A DNA stretch of 64,000 bases from Sphingobium naphthae. Its GTDB lineage: Bacteria; Pseudomonadota; Alphaproteobacteria; Sphingomonadales; Sphingomonadaceae. The notes under the pieces are model-generated. The model saw only the letters and a list, made by a program, of their open reading frames with translations, had not been told where the DNA came from and made no database searches. The stretch lies in NCBI RefSeq assembly GCF_020782235.1, contig NZ_JAJGNO010000006.1:248001-312000 (forward strand), read 5' to 3'. A program made the position numbers and the translations under genes. This document shows, one piece after another, positions 36,041-44,838 of this stretch (position 1 is its first letter; each line of letters opens with the position of its first letter).

Positions 36041-36784
36041 CTATTTCGTGAGGACGACGACCGAGCCTTCCCGCATATCGGGGCTGAAGATCATGCGGGC
36101 TGCGCGGCCCAGCATCTTCCAGCGGCGCTTGCTCAGCCAGCGGCCGGAATAGTCGCGCTGCTGGTAGAAGGTGCTGTAGAGCAGCGAAGGCATGGGGAGG
36201 ATGCGGAAGCCGGTGAAGCCGGCTTCCTTGCCCCGCGCGATGATCAGGTGCGGCGGCATGTCGCGTTCGTTGACGCCGAAGCGGGCCATCGCCTCGACCG
36301 ACTCGGCCGACTGGCTATGCCCTTCGCCCGGTTCGTGGGTGATGAGGATGCCCCCTGGTTTCAGCGCGCGCCAGGCAGAGCGGATGGCGAGCCCCTCATC
36401 TTCGGCATGGTGCAGCGAATCGAAGAAGATCGCGGCGTCATATTGCCCGTCCAGGTCGAGTTGCTCGAAGTCGCCGCAGACGAAGTCGGCGCGTCCCTCC
36501 ACGCCGTTGATCCGCGCATTGTCGCGCGCCACCGCGATCATATCCGGAGCGATGTCCTGGCCGGTCACGGCATAGCCATGGCGCGCGTAGAAGATGCTGG
36601 TCCAGCCGCCGCCGCAGCCCAGGTCCAGCAGGCGCGCGGGCGGGGCGGGCAGCAGGCGCATGATGAAGCCTATGGCGGCCAGTTGGACGCCGCAGGCCGG
36701 ATCGGAGAAAGGCTTGTTGAGCGAGTGGTCGACGCCCTGAGCGCCGAGTTTGGCAAGATAGGCGCGCTCGGCGTCTTTTGGCAT
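36041..36784 (-). CDS. Class I SAM-dependent methyltransferase
   Basis: A 247-residue soluble protein with a canonical S-adenosylmethionine-binding fold. Motif I is LLDLGCGGGWTSIFYA (about residues 52-67), motif II is YAVTGQDIAPDMI, then FVCGDFEQLDLDGQYDAAIF, the post-motif FFDSLHHAEDE and ALKPGGILITHEPG. The C-terminal part (SLLYSTFYQQRDYSGRWLSK) is unusual and does not reveal the substrate; the overall look is that of a small-molecule or sugar methyltransferase. It is transcribed alone, convergent with the E2 gene 24 bases away. Confidence 0.82.
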   Translation of the reverse strand: MPKDAERAYLAKLGAQGVDHSLNKPFSDPACGVQLAAIGFIMRLLPAPPARLLDLGCGGGWTSIFYARHGYAVTGQDIAPDMIAVARDNARINGVEGRADFVCGDFEQLDLDGQYDAAIFFDSLHHAEDEGLAIRSAWRALKPGGILITHEPGEGHSQSAESVEAMARFGVNERDMPPHLIIARGKEAGFTGFRILPMPSLLYSTFYQQRDYSGRWLSKRRWKMLGRAARMIFSPDMREGSVVVLTK

Positions 36785-36848
36785 CTGTGGTCTCCGGTCG
36801 GCCCACCGCCCTAGGATAGCTGGCGGGCGGCCTCAAGCCCCGGATGCG

Positions 36849-37331
36849 TCAGCGCAGGGTAAGGCGATAGCTGAGGCGGCCGGACTGGCCGGGCGCTGCC
36901 TGGGGGAGCGGCCAGCGTATATGCGTGACGTCCGCCGGCACCGCGCGGCGCACGCCGCCGAGCGGCGTCGGTAACCACAGATTGTCGAGACGGCCCCAAT
37001 GCGCGCCGCCGTCGACCGACATCTGCATCATCGGATCGTCAAGGTCGGGCTCCAGCCCGCGCGGGACAGGGCGCGTGATCGCGACGTTGCGCAGCGGCGC
37101 GGGACCATCATTGCGCCATTCGAGGATGACGATCAGCTGGTCGCCCGGCGCGGTGCGATCGGCGCTGGCAAGGATGCGGCGCGCGCGGCCATTGAGGTCG
37201 GTGGCGACGCGCTCCACGAAGGTCTGGCTGGAGAGGCGCAGCGGCGGCTGCGCGGCGGCCGCGGGCACGGCGAGACCGTAGGCGACCAGCGTTGCCGCGA
37301 TGGCGCCAAGGTGCATTGATCCTGCGTTCAT
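36849..37331 (-). CDS. Exported protein with DUF11-like repeat domain
   Basis: A 160-residue exported protein with a signal peptide (MHLGAIAATLVAYGLAVPAAAAQ) and one beta-sandwich-like domain. The core APGDQLIVILEWRNDGPAPL, NVAITRPVPRGLEPD and VDGGAHWG resembles the 'conserved repeat' (DUF11) domain of surface proteins, with the typical asparagine-Gly turn. It is probably periplasmic or cell-surface. The family call rests on this pattern only. It lies divergent to the AI-2E exporter gene and about 65 bases upstream of the methyltransferase gene in the same direction. Confidence 0.7.
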   Translation of the reverse strand: MNAGSMHLGAIAATLVAYGLAVPAAAAQPPLRLSSQTFVERVATDLNGRARRILASADRTAPGDQLIVILEWRNDGPAPLRNVAITRPVPRGLEPDLDDPMMQMSVDGGAHWGRLDNLWLPTPLGGVRRAVPADVTHIRWPLPQAAPGQSGRLSYRLTLR

Positions 37332-37490
37332 GCCTTGCCCCCCTTGACCGGCCGAGCCTTCGCCTAACAGCCGGATGCCAATAAATGGTTAAGCCGCTGT
37401 TTTCCCTGATGGGCGCGAACGGCTTTGCAAATTGACGCGCGGGAACGGGCAGCGCACATCGAACAGGTTGAACAGGGAAGAGAATCAGGC

Positions 37491-38645
37491 GTGACGGCGG
37501 CGGAACAACAGGAGATTAATCGGCGGCGCGACCGTCTGCTCGCGTCGATCGCGCTGTCGACCGGACTGGGCCTGATCCTGGCGCTGCCCTTCGCCTTGCG
37601 CGCGGGTGCGGAATTTTTCCTGCCGCTGACGGCCGCGCTGGTGATCGCGATTGCGCTGGTGCCGCTGCTGGAATGGATGGAACGGCGTGGCCTGCCTTCG
37701 GGCCTTGCCGCGCTGCTGGCGGTGATCGGCTTTCTGGTGGTGGCGAATACCGCGCTGGTGCTGATCGTCGTGCCGGCGACCGACTGGTTCAGCGCGCTGC
37801 CCCAGAGGCTGCCGCAAATCCAGGCGAACCTGGCGCCGGTGATCGACTTCTACGCCAATTTGCAGCGCTTCGTCGACGAAACCGTGCAGATGCTGGCGAC
37901 TGGGCCAGTGGCGGCGGCGCAGACCGCGGCGGTGGAAGCGCCCCGATCGCTGCTGCAGTTCGCCGCGACATCCGCGCCGGCCGCGATCATCCAGATGGTG
38001 TTCGCGCTGCTCATCATCTATTTCTTCCTCGCGGGCTGGACCCGGCTGCGCCGGCGCACGATCAACAGCCGCGGCAGTTTCGACGGCGCCATGGCGGTGG
38101 CGCGGGTGATCCAGAATGTGGTCGATGCGACATCGGCCTATGTCATCACCATCGCGACGATCAACCTGTGCCTTGGCCTGGCCGTCGCGGTGGCGCTGTG
38201 GCTGATCGGCATGCCGTCCCCGCTGATGTGGGGCGGCATCGTCGCGCTGCTCAATTTCGTGCCCTATTTCGGACCGATGCTGGCGGCGGTGCTGCTGGCG
38301 CTGGGCGGGTTGATGGTGTTCGACGATGTGTGGGTCGCGCTGTTGCCGGCGGCGTTGCAGGTCGGCTTCCACCTGGTCGAGGCCAATGTCGTCACGCCGA
38401 TGCTGCTCGGCCGGCGGCTGACGATGAACCCGCTGCTGATTCTGGTCTCGCTGACCTTCTGGGGATGGGTGTGGGGGACGCCTGGCGCGTTGCTGGGCGT
38501 GCCGCTGCTGATCATCCTGCAGACCGTGATCGCGGCCGCGGGAACGCCCGATATCGCCGGTTTCCTGTTCGAGCAGGGCACGCTGACGGTATCGCGGCCG
38601 AAAGAAAATGCAGATAAAGATGAAACTGATGTTGCGGACGGTTGA
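37491..38645 (+). CDS. AI-2E family transporter
   Basis: A 384-residue inner-membrane protein of the AI-2 exporter (PerM/YdiK) superfamily with about eight hydrophobic segments. Typical features are the N-terminal helix pair (IALSTGLGLILALPFALR, FFLPLTAALVIAIALVPLL) and the amphipathic periplasmic region between them and the later helices. A conserved GLAVAVALWLIGMPSPLMWGG-like stretch is followed by NFVPYFGPMLAAVL and the closing PLLIILQTVI. The substrate is unproved; members export autoinducer-2 or serve as Na+/H+ antiporters. I prefer the GTG at 37491, preceded by AGGGAAG, over a TTG 22 codons upstream. Confidence 0.87.
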   Translation: MTAAEQQEINRRRDRLLASIALSTGLGLILALPFALRAGAEFFLPLTAALVIAIALVPLLEWMERRGLPSGLAALLAVIGFLVVANTALVLIVVPATDWFSALPQRLPQIQANLAPVIDFYANLQRFVDETVQMLATGPVAAAQTAAVEAPRSLLQFAATSAPAAIIQMVFALLIIYFFLAGWTRLRRRTINSRGSFDGAMAVARVIQNVVDATSAYVITIATINLCLGLAVAVALWLIGMPSPLMWGGIVALLNFVPYFGPMLAAVLLALGGLMVFDDVWVALLPAALQVGFHLVEANVVTPMLLGRRLTMNPLLILVSLTFWGWVWGTPGALLGVPLLIILQTVIAAAGTPDIAGFLFEQGTLTVSRPKENADKDETDVADG

Positions 38646-38670
38646 CAGTATCTGCGGACCCGCATAGACG
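38642..38670 (+). promoter_or_regulatory. Candidate promoter of the tRNA-Asp pair
   Basis: A perfect -35 box TTGACA lies at 38642-38647, overlapping the stop of the AI-2E gene, with TAGACG (38665-38670) as a weak -10 box after 17 bases. Transcription would start near 38677, about 10 bases before the first tRNA-Asp. No comparable signal precedes the second tRNA, so both may be processed from one transcript. Confidence 0.45.
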
Positions 38671-38686
38671 GCCGCCCACACCGAAC

Positions 38687-38763
<77 letters not shown>

Positions 38764-38849
38764 CTTTTCCGATACGGGAAAGCGGAAAAAGGTTTTCCAG
38801 ATCAGCATCGTCTGGTGACCGCAAAGGTCACGACAAGATGCCGCCCTGC

Positions 38850-38926
<77 letters not shown>

Positions 38927-38966
38927 TTCCTTTTAATCGCAACGCCGATGTCCGGGTGGGACGCGG

Positions 38967-39698
38967 CTAGAATGTGTCGCCGGTGACCTGCGGATGAAGG
39001 GGTTCGGCCGCGAGCCAGCGATAGATGCCGCCGGCCGCCACGGCGCCGACGATCGGTGCGATCCAGAACAGCCATAATTGCTGCAGCGCCAGCCCTCCGA
39101 CCATCAGCGCAGGCCCGGTGCTCCGCGCGGGATTGACCGATGTGTTGGTCACGGGAATGCTGATGAGGTGGATCAGCGTCAGCGCCAGGCCGATGGCGAT
39201 GGGCGCGAAGCCGACAGGCGCGCGCGTGTCGGTTGCGCCCAGGATCACGAGCAGGAAGCCGCAAGTAAGCACCGCCTCGATCGCGAGTGCCGGCCCCAGG
39301 CCATAGCCTCCAGGCGACAGCGCGCCAAAGCCATTGACCGCCAGACCATCGGCCTCCAGCGCGAAGCCCGGCTGGCCCTGCGCAACGAACAGCAGGAAGG
39401 CGGCGGCGATGACTGCACCGATCAGCTGGGCCAGGATATAGGGGAGGATCTCCCGCGCCGGGAAGCGGTTGCCCGCCCACAAGCCGATGGTGACGGCTGG
39501 ATTGAGATGACAGCCCGACACCAGCCCGACCGAATAGGCCATCGTCAACACGGTAAGGCCGAACGCCAGGCTGACGCCGACAAGGCCGATGCCGACCGCG
39601 GGAAAGGCCGCGGCGAGGACCGCGCTGCCGCAGCCGCCAAAGACCAGCCAGAAGGTCCCGAACGCTTCAGCGAAGAGTTTCTTGCTCAAGGGCGCCAT
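38967..39698 (-). CDS. aqpZ: Aquaporin Z
   Basis: A 243-residue water channel of the MIP family with six membrane helices. Both NPA boxes are present ([12 protein letters not shown] in the first half and [13 protein letters not shown] in the second), and the arginine after the second NPA completes the selectivity filter. The opening [24 protein letters not shown] is typical of AqpZ. Two adjacent ATG codons are possible; a GGAG lies 6 bases before the ATG at 39698 and 3 before the one at 39701. It is alone on the minus strand after the tRNA-Asp pair; about 240 bases upstream of it hold nothing I can name. Confidence 0.95.
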   Translation of the reverse strand: MAPLSKKLFAEAFGTFWLVFGGCGSAVLAAAFPAVGIGLVGVSLAFGLTVLTMAYSVGLVSGCHLNPAVTIGLWAGNRFPAREILPYILAQLIGAVIAAAFLLFVAQGQPGFALEADGLAVNGFGALSPGGYGLGPALAIEAVLTCGFLLVILGATDTRAPVGFAPIAIGLALTLIHLISIPVTNTSVNPARSTGPALMVGGLALQQLWLFWIAPIVGAVAAGGIYRWLAAEPLHPQVTGDTF

Positions 39699-39939
39699 CA
39701 TTGTCTCCACGGCCTGAGGATGAAGCGGGAGGGGAGATCGACAGCAGCGCCCGCGCAGCCCGCGCAGCGGGCGCGCGACGGCAAGGGCCAGGCGAGATCG
39801 GATATGGCCGTGCCGCGGTGCCGGATCGACATGTTCCACCCCATTGGCGAACCATCGGTGCCGCGAACAGCCGCAGCGAGCCCGTGACGGTCGCTCTACG
39901 GTGAGGATTGCATGGCGGCCTTTGGGTCGCACATCGGGG

Positions 39940-40182
39940 TTATCCCCGATGCCAGCGCCCGGTTTCCATCCATGCAAGCAGCCGTCGCAGCGGCAGGAGC
40001 CAGATCCAGACGATGCCGAGCACGACATAGACCGGCACCTGCGCCCAGACCGGCAGGCTGCCGATCCAACCGGACAGGCTGCCCACCAGCACAGCCCACA
40101 AGGCGATGAGCGCGACGATCGCCAGCATGCCGACGGGCTTGCGCCAGCTGGGCTGATGATAATGGCGCGGGTCGATGGTCAT
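39940..40182 (-). CDS. DUF2842 small membrane protein
   Basis: An 80-residue protein with two membrane helices ([20 protein letters not shown] and [20 protein letters not shown]) and short charged ends. The N-terminal SWRKPVGM and the C-terminal [13 protein letters not shown] are characteristic of the alphaproteobacterial DUF2842 family, of unknown function. Its start overlaps the stop of the 5-formyltetrahydrofolate cyclo-ligase gene by 4 bases (ATGA), so it is translated as part of that unit. Confidence 0.88.
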   Translation of the reverse strand: MTIDPRHYHQPSWRKPVGMLAIVALIALWAVLVGSLSGWIGSLPVWAQVPVYVVLGIVWIWLLPLRRLLAWMETGRWHRG

Positions 40183-40766
40183 TGGTCCAGCGCCTCGATC
40201 AGTTCGACTTCGGTCATCACCATGTGCAGGGGCAAGTCCCAGGGGTCGGCGGGGATCATATCGATTTCTTGCGCCGACCAGGCAAGGCCGATACGCAGCG
40301 CGTCGGGGAACCGGGCGAAGGCGCGGTCATAATAGCCCCCACCCTGGCCCAACCGGTTCATCGCGCGATCGAAGGCGATCAGCGGCGCGACAATGACGTC
40401 GGGCGTCACGGCGCCGCCGGCCGGTTCGGGATGGCTGGTGCCGTAGAGGCCGGGAAACAGCTGGTCATCGGCATTCCAGGCGAGAAATTCCATGCTGCCC
40501 AGCCGATCGATCACGCGCGGAAGAGCGACGATCTTGCCCATGGCCTGCAATTGCGGCGCGAGCCGCTGCGCGGGCGCTTCATCATCCAGCCCCATGTAGA
40601 CAGCGACGACGCCGGCATCGGCGATGCGGCGGGCGAGCGGAGAGGGGACGGCCTTGAACGCCAGGCGATGAGCGAGAGGATCGAGCGTGGCGACGAAATT
40701 GCGACGCCGCTGCCGGGCGATTGCGCGCAGGCTGACCTTGTCGGCGGCTGGGCTGTCGTCGCTCAT
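40179..40766 (-). CDS. 5-formyltetrahydrofolate cyclo-ligase
   Basis: This enzyme converts 5-formyltetrahydrofolate to 5,10-methenyltetrahydrofolate with ATP, returning the storage form of folate to one-carbon metabolism. The 195-residue protein contains an N-terminal basic ARQRRRNFVATLDP and VVAVYMGLDDEAP, then VIVAPLIAFDRAMNRLGQGGGYYDRAF (in part) with the diagnostic GQGGGYYDR, and a final GLAWSAQEI. It lies downstream of zapA and the 6S RNA, the classic bacterial arrangement for this enzyme (YgfA/FAU1-like). A DUF2842 gene overlaps its end. Confidence 0.93.
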   Translation of the reverse strand: MSDDSPAADKVSLRAIARQRRRNFVATLDPLAHRLAFKAVPSPLARRIADAGVVAVYMGLDDEAPAQRLAPQLQAMGKIVALPRVIDRLGSMEFLAWNADDQLFPGLYGTSHPEPAGGAVTPDVIVAPLIAFDRAMNRLGQGGGYYDRAFARFPDALRIGLAWSAQEIDMIPADPWDLPLHMVMTEVELIEALDQ

Positions 40767-40804
40767 GACTGCGTTCTCGCTCGCGAAGGGGTGACGGGAC
40801 CGCC

Positions 40805-40935
40805 TCGGTCGTTTGCTGGAAAATCCTCTGACGCCTCAACGTCAGGTGGGGGCCATGTAGATCGGGCCGGAGCCCGCCCAGGGACAGCCCCCTAGGATGT
40901 CTTTATCGCCTCAGGGATGTTCGCAAAAGCTCGTG
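40805..40935 (-). ncRNA. ssrS: 6S RNA
   Basis: The gap between zapA and the 5-FCL ligase gene holds the expected 6S RNA. On the minus strand, complementary outer segments TTTGC / GCAAA and ATCC / GGAT (about 40923-40812) enclose CCTGAGGCGATAAAGACATCC. A long apical arm closed by GGGGGC / GCCCCC contains GTCCCTGGGCGGG, and the 3' side has the small hairpin CTGACG-TTGAGG-CGTCAG. This open-bubble, promoter-like layout and the zapA-ssrS-ligase order are hallmarks of the 6S regulator that binds sigma-70 RNA polymerase. The ends are approximate. Confidence 0.8.
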
Positions 40936-40961
40936 CCGCGCAGTGCCCGTCGCCCTGCAAT

Positions 40962-41297
40962 CTAGGCGGCCGCGGCCGCTGCGGCAAGGGTCTCGCGCAG
41001 CTTTTCGATCCGAGCCGCCAGCGCTTCGACGCTTTGCGCCGCCCGCTCATCGTCCGCTTCCAGGCTCAGCCTTTCCTGGCGTCCGGCCTCCGCCTTGCGC
41101 AGGTCGGTCAGCTCGTCGGCCAGGAACAGGGCGGCGAACAGGAGCGTGCGCACTTCGGTCAGGCCGGGCGTGTTCTGCTGCGCCGCGCGCGCCTTTTCCT
41201 CGATCAGGCGCGCGAGCTGGGCGAGATGCGGCTCGTCCCCATCGCGCACGCCGATGTCATAGTGCCGACCAGCGATCTGCAGCGTGATTTCAGCCAT
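40962..41297 (-). CDS. zapA: Cell division protein ZapA
   Basis: A 111-residue protein that cross-links FtsZ filaments at the division ring. The beginning AEITLQIAGRHYDIGVRDGDEP matches the ZapA globular head (here in part), followed by LAQLARLIEEKARAA and TLLFAALFLADELTDLR. A coiled-coil tail (SLEADDERAAQSVEALAARIEKL, in part) ends in an alanine run. Its start overlaps the stop of a 63-codon gene upstream by 8 bases. The 6S RNA gene follows. Confidence 0.92.
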   Translation of the reverse strand: MAEITLQIAGRHYDIGVRDGDEPHLAQLARLIEEKARAAQQNTPGLTEVRTLLFAALFLADELTDLRKAEAGRQERLSLEADDERAAQSVEALAARIEKLRETLAAAAAAA

Positions 41298-41481
41298 CGG
41301 CCCGGCCCTTGAGTTCGTCGATCAGATCGTCGAGCGAACGCAGCGCCGCGCGGGCGGCGGGCACGTCGATCGACGGGGAGGAGGAGGCGGCGGCCGAAAC
41401 ATAATGGGCCACATCCTGTTCGAGCCGGTCGACCGCACGCTCCAGCGTGCCGATAGCCTGCATCATGCGCTCGCTTGCCAT
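41290..41481 (-). CDS. Small coiled-coil protein upstream of zapA (63 aa)
   Basis: A 63-residue acidic helical protein from the ATG at MASERMMQ. The sequence ASERMMQAIGTLERAVDRLEQ is strongly amphipathic with a heptad-like pattern. A short Ala/Ser/Pro loop (AAASSSPSID) follows, then a second helix (ARAALRSLDDLIDELKG). It ends 8 bases inside zapA, so the pair is probably translated together and it may act at the division site. I do not know the family; similarity to small ORFs next to zapA in related genomes is expected but unchecked. Confidence 0.65.
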   Translation of the reverse strand: MASERMMQAIGTLERAVDRLEQDVAHYVSAAASSSPSIDVPAARAALRSLDDLIDELKGRADG

Positions 41482-41662
41482 GGAGTCGTCATAGCCAAAG
41501 ACCCGGCGCGGCAAAAGCCCGCCATGGCGCGGACCGGCGCGGCTTTGCCCCCGGCCATGGTTGACGCATAGGGCTTGACGCGACAAAGGAAGCGCCAACT
41601 CGACTCGCCCGCATGCGCGCGGGCCCTACAGCGCATCAGCCCAGGAAAGACGCCCGCCCATC

Positions 41663-43633
41663 ATGACCGTTTCCGAAAAGTCGCTCGCCAACGCCATCCG
41701 TGCGCTGTCAATGGACGCCGTTGAAGCCGCGAACAGCGGGCATCCGGGCATGCCCATGGGCATGGCGGACGTCGCGACGGTGCTGTTCAGCGACTATATG
41801 AAGTTTGATCCGACGCTGCCCAGCTGGGCCGACCGGGATCGCTTCGTCCTGTCGGCGGGCCATGGATCGATGCTGATCTACAGCCTGCTGCACCTGACCG
41901 GCTATGCCCGCCCGACGATCGAGGACATCGCCAGCTTTCGCCAGTTGCACAGCCCGTGCGCCGGCCATCCGGAGAATTTCGAGCTGGCGGGCGTCGAGGC
42001 GACCACCGGGCCGCTCGGGTCCGGCCTGGCCACCGCAGTCGGCATGGCGATCGCGGAACGGCACCTGAATGCCCAGTTCGGCGACGATCTGGTCGATCAC
42101 CGCACCTGGGTGATCGCGGGCGACGGCTGCCTGATGGAAGGCATCAACCATGAGGCGATCGGCCTTGCCGGGCACCTGAACCTGGGCCGGCTGATCGTGC
42201 TGTGGGACGATAACAAGATCACCATCGACGGCGCGGTCGACCTGTCGAGCAGCGAGGACGTGCTGGCGCGCTACGCGGCCACCGGCTGGCATGTGGTTTC
42301 GTGCGATGGCCATGACGTCGCGGACGTGCGGCGCGCGTTGGCCGAAGCGGTGGCCGATCCGCGCCCGTCGATCGTCGCCTGCGCGACCAAGATCGGCTAT
42401 GGCGCGCCGAACAAGGCTGGCACGTCGGGCGTGCATGGTTCTGCCCTGGGCGCGAGCGAAGTCGCCGCCGCGCGCGATTATCTGAGCTGGGCCGACGACC
42501 CCTTCGTCATTCCGGCCGACATCGCCGACGCCTGGAAGGCGATCGGCGCCAAGGGGCGGGATGTTCGCGCCGCCTGGGAAGAGCGACTGGCAAACCACGC
42601 GCAGGGCGCGGAATTTTCCCGCCGCATGGCCGGGACGCTGCCGGACGACTTCTCGCTCGACACCTATATCGACAGCCTGATCGCCAATCCGCAAAAGGTC
42701 GCCACGCGCAAGGCGAGCGAGCTGGCGCTGGGCGCGATCAACGACCTGCTGCCCGAAACGCTGGGCGGATCGGCGGACCTGACCGGGTCCAACAACACCA
42801 AGACCAAGTCGACCGGCCCGCTGACCCGCGACGATTATGCGGGCCGCTACGTCTATTACGGCATTCGCGAGTTCGGCATGGCCTGCGCCATGAACGGCAT
42901 GGCGCTGCATGGCGGGGTGATCCCCTATGGCGGCACCTTCCTGGTCTTTTCCGACTATATGCGCGCGGGCATCCGCCTGGCCGCGCTGCAGCAGCAGCGT
43001 GTCATCCATGTGCTGACGCATGACAGCATCGGCCTGGGCGAGGATGGCCCGACTCACCAGCCGATCGAGCATGTCATGTCGCTGCGCATGATCCCGAACC
43101 TGGACGTCTATCGCCCGGCCGACATCGTCGAAACGGCGGAATGCTGGGAGCTGGCGCTCAAGGATGCCGGCGGCCCGTCGGTGCTGGCGCTCACGCGCCA
43201 GAACCTGCCGCAGCTGCGCACCGACAAGGCGAGCGAGAATCTGTCGGCCAAGGGCGGCTATCGCCTGGTCGCCGCGACCGCCGAGCGCAAGGTCGTGCTG
43301 ATCGCGACCGGATCGGAAGTCGAGATCGCCGTCGCCACCGCCCAGGCGCTGGAGGAGCAGGGCATCGGCGCGGACGTCATCTCCATGCCGAGCTGGGCGC
43401 ATTTCGAGGCGCAGCCGCAGGCCTATAAGGATGATCTTCTGCCCCATCATGTGCTGCGCGCGTCGATCGAGGCCGGAACCACCTTCGGCTGGGAACGCTA
43501 TACCGGCATTGCGGGCCTGCGCTTTGGCATCGACAGCTTCGGCGCGTCGGCGCCGGCGCCCGCGCTCTACGACTATTTCGGCCTGACCGCCGCCAAGATC
43601 GCGCCGCAGATCGTGGCGGCCCTCAATTCCTAA
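41663..43633 (+). CDS. tkt: Transketolase
   Basis: A 656-residue thiamine-diphosphate enzyme that transfers two-carbon units in the pentose phosphate pathway and, in carbon-fixing relatives, the Calvin cycle. Seen are the N-terminal MDAVEAANSGHPGMPMGMAD, the cofactor motif GDGCLMEGINHEAIGLAG through DDNKI, and the middle Pyr domain (GSADLTGSNNTK, YYGIREFGMACAMNGMALHG in part, DSIGLGEDGPTHQPIEH). The C-terminal SMPSWAHFEAQ and ASIEAGTTFGWERY complete it. It starts the tkt-gap-pgk run; gap follows after 30 bases. Confidence 0.96.
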   Translation: MTVSEKSLANAIRALSMDAVEAANSGHPGMPMGMADVATVLFSDYMKFDPTLPSWADRDRFVLSAGHGSMLIYSLLHLTGYARPTIEDIASFRQLHSPCAGHPENFELAGVEATTGPLGSGLATAVGMAIAERHLNAQFGDDLVDHRTWVIAGDGCLMEGINHEAIGLAGHLNLGRLIVLWDDNKITIDGAVDLSSSEDVLARYAATGWHVVSCDGHDVADVRRALAEAVADPRPSIVACATKIGYGAPNKAGTSGVHGSALGASEVAAARDYLSWADDPFVIPADIADAWKAIGAKGRDVRAAWEERLANHAQGAEFSRRMAGTLPDDFSLDTYIDSLIANPQKVATRKASELALGAINDLLPETLGGSADLTGSNNTKTKSTGPLTRDDYAGRYVYYGIREFGMACAMNGMALHGGVIPYGGTFLVFSDYMRAGIRLAALQQQRVIHVLTHDSIGLGEDGPTHQPIEHVMSLRMIPNLDVYRPADIVETAECWELALKDAGGPSVLALTRQNLPQLRTDKASENLSAKGGYRLVAATAERKVVLIATGSEVEIAVATAQALEEQGIGADVISMPSWAHFEAQPQAYKDDLLPHHVLRASIEAGTTFGWERYTGIAGLRFGIDSFGASAPAPALYDYFGLTAAKIAPQIVAALNS

Positions 43634-43663
43634 CCGACAACAACACCCCAGGAGGCTAGTGCA

Positions 43664-44674
43664 GTGGCAACGAAGGTAGCAATTAACGGTTTCGGACGCA
43701 TCGGCCGCCTGGTGGCGCGCGCCATCCTGTCGCGCACCGACCATGACCTGGAACTGGTCAGCATCAACGATCTGGGCGATGCCAACGCCAATGCCCTGCT
43801 GTTCAAGCGCGATTCCGTCCATGGCAATTGGGCCGGCGACGTCAGCGTCGATGGCGATTTCCTGGTCGTCGACGGCAAGAAGATCAAGGTGACGGCCGAG
43901 CGCGATCCGGCCAACCTGCCGCACGCGGAACTGGGCGTCGCGATCGCGCTGGAATGCACCGGCATCTTCACCAGCAAGGACAAGGCCAGCGCGCATCTGA
44001 CCGCCGGCGCCAAGCGCGTCGTCATTTCCGCGCCCGGCACCAATGTTGACAAGACCATCGTGTTCGGCGTCAACCATGACCAGCTGTCGGCCGACGACAT
44101 CGTGATCTCCAATGCCAGCTGCACCACCAACTGCCTGGCGCCGCTGGCCAAGGTCCTGAACGACGCCATCGGCATCGACAAGGGCTTCATGACCACGATC
44201 CACAGCTACACCAACGACCAGAATACGCTGGACCAGATCCACAAGGACATGCGCCGCGCCCGCGCCGCCGCCCTGTCGATGATCCCGACCACCACCGGCG
44301 CGGCGCGCGCGGTGGGCGAAGTGCTCCCTGAGCTGAAGGGCAAGCTGGACGGATCGTCGGTGCGCGTGCCGACCCCGAACGTGTCGGTCGTGGACTTGAA
44401 GTTCATCGCCAAGCGCGAGACGAGCAAGGACGAGGTCAACCAGCTGCTCAAGGCCGCGTCGGAAGACGGCCCGCTCAAGGGCGTGCTGGGCTATTCCGAC
44501 GAGCCGCTGGTGTCGATCGACTATAATGGCGATCCGCGCAGCTCCACCGTCGACAGCCTGGAAACCGCGGTGATCGACGGATCGCTGGTCCGGGTGCTCA
44601 GCTGGTACGACAATGAATGGGGCTTTTCCAACCGCATGATCGACACGACCGGCGTCATGGCGAAGTTCCTGTAA
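43664..44674 (+). CDS. gap: Glyceraldehyde-3-phosphate dehydrogenase, type I
   Basis: A 336-residue NAD(P)-dependent enzyme of glycolysis and gluconeogenesis. The N-terminal [17 protein letters not shown] binds the cofactor, the catalytic cysteine is C153 in [12 protein letters not shown], and the conserved [27 protein letters not shown] and [13 protein letters not shown] motifs follow. The start is a GTG with a strong CAGGAGG site upstream, 30 bases after tkt. A 120-base repeat of family B separates it from pgk. Confidence 0.96.
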   Translation: MATKVAINGFGRIGRLVARAILSRTDHDLELVSINDLGDANANALLFKRDSVHGNWAGDVSVDGDFLVVDGKKIKVTAERDPANLPHAELGVAIALECTGIFTSKDKASAHLTAGAKRVVISAPGTNVDKTIVFGVNHDQLSADDIVISNASCTTNCLAPLAKVLNDAIGIDKGFMTTIHSYTNDQNTLDQIHKDMRRARAAALSMIPTTTGAARAVGEVLPELKGKLDGSSVRVPTPNVSVVDLKFIAKRETSKDEVNQLLKAASEDGPLKGVLGYSDEPLVSIDYNGDPRSSTVDSLETAVIDGSLVRVLSWYDNEWGFSNRMIDTTGVMAKFL

Positions 44675-44694
44675 TCCAGGCGAGAACAAGAACA

Positions 44695-44814
44695 GGCCGT
44701 TCGTCCTGAGGTGCCACTGCGCATGTCGAAGTGGCGTATCGAAGGGCTGAGATTGCGGGACACCCTTCGATACGGGTGTTCGACAAGCTCAGCCCCTGCT
44801 CAGGGCGAACGGCC
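44695..44814. repeat. Interspersed palindromic repeat, family B, copy between gap and pgk
   Basis: A 120-base element with terminal inverted repeats of 16 bases (GGCCGTTCGTCCTGAG and CTCAGGGCGAACGGCC, one mismatch). An inner perfect inverted pair lies at TATCGAAGGG (44737-44746) and CCCTTCGATA (44763-44772). It also contains the core TTCGACAAGCTCAGCCC. It occupies most of the 164 bases between gap and pgk, and a worn relative lies at 9630-9740. Confidence 0.85.
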
Positions 44815-44838
44815 GAGCGCATTGACAGGGGAACAAGC

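Noticed and set aside
39702..39939. Possible small gene upstream of aqpZ
   Set aside because: Frames on both strands are short and Arg/Ala/Pro-rich with no ribosome-binding site or pattern; I see nothing to support a gene.
41708..44689. A frame of nearly a thousand codons on the minus strand opposite tkt and gap
   Set aside because: It is the mirror of two highly conserved enzymes and has low-complexity, His/Arg-rich sequence with no domain; a GC-driven shadow.
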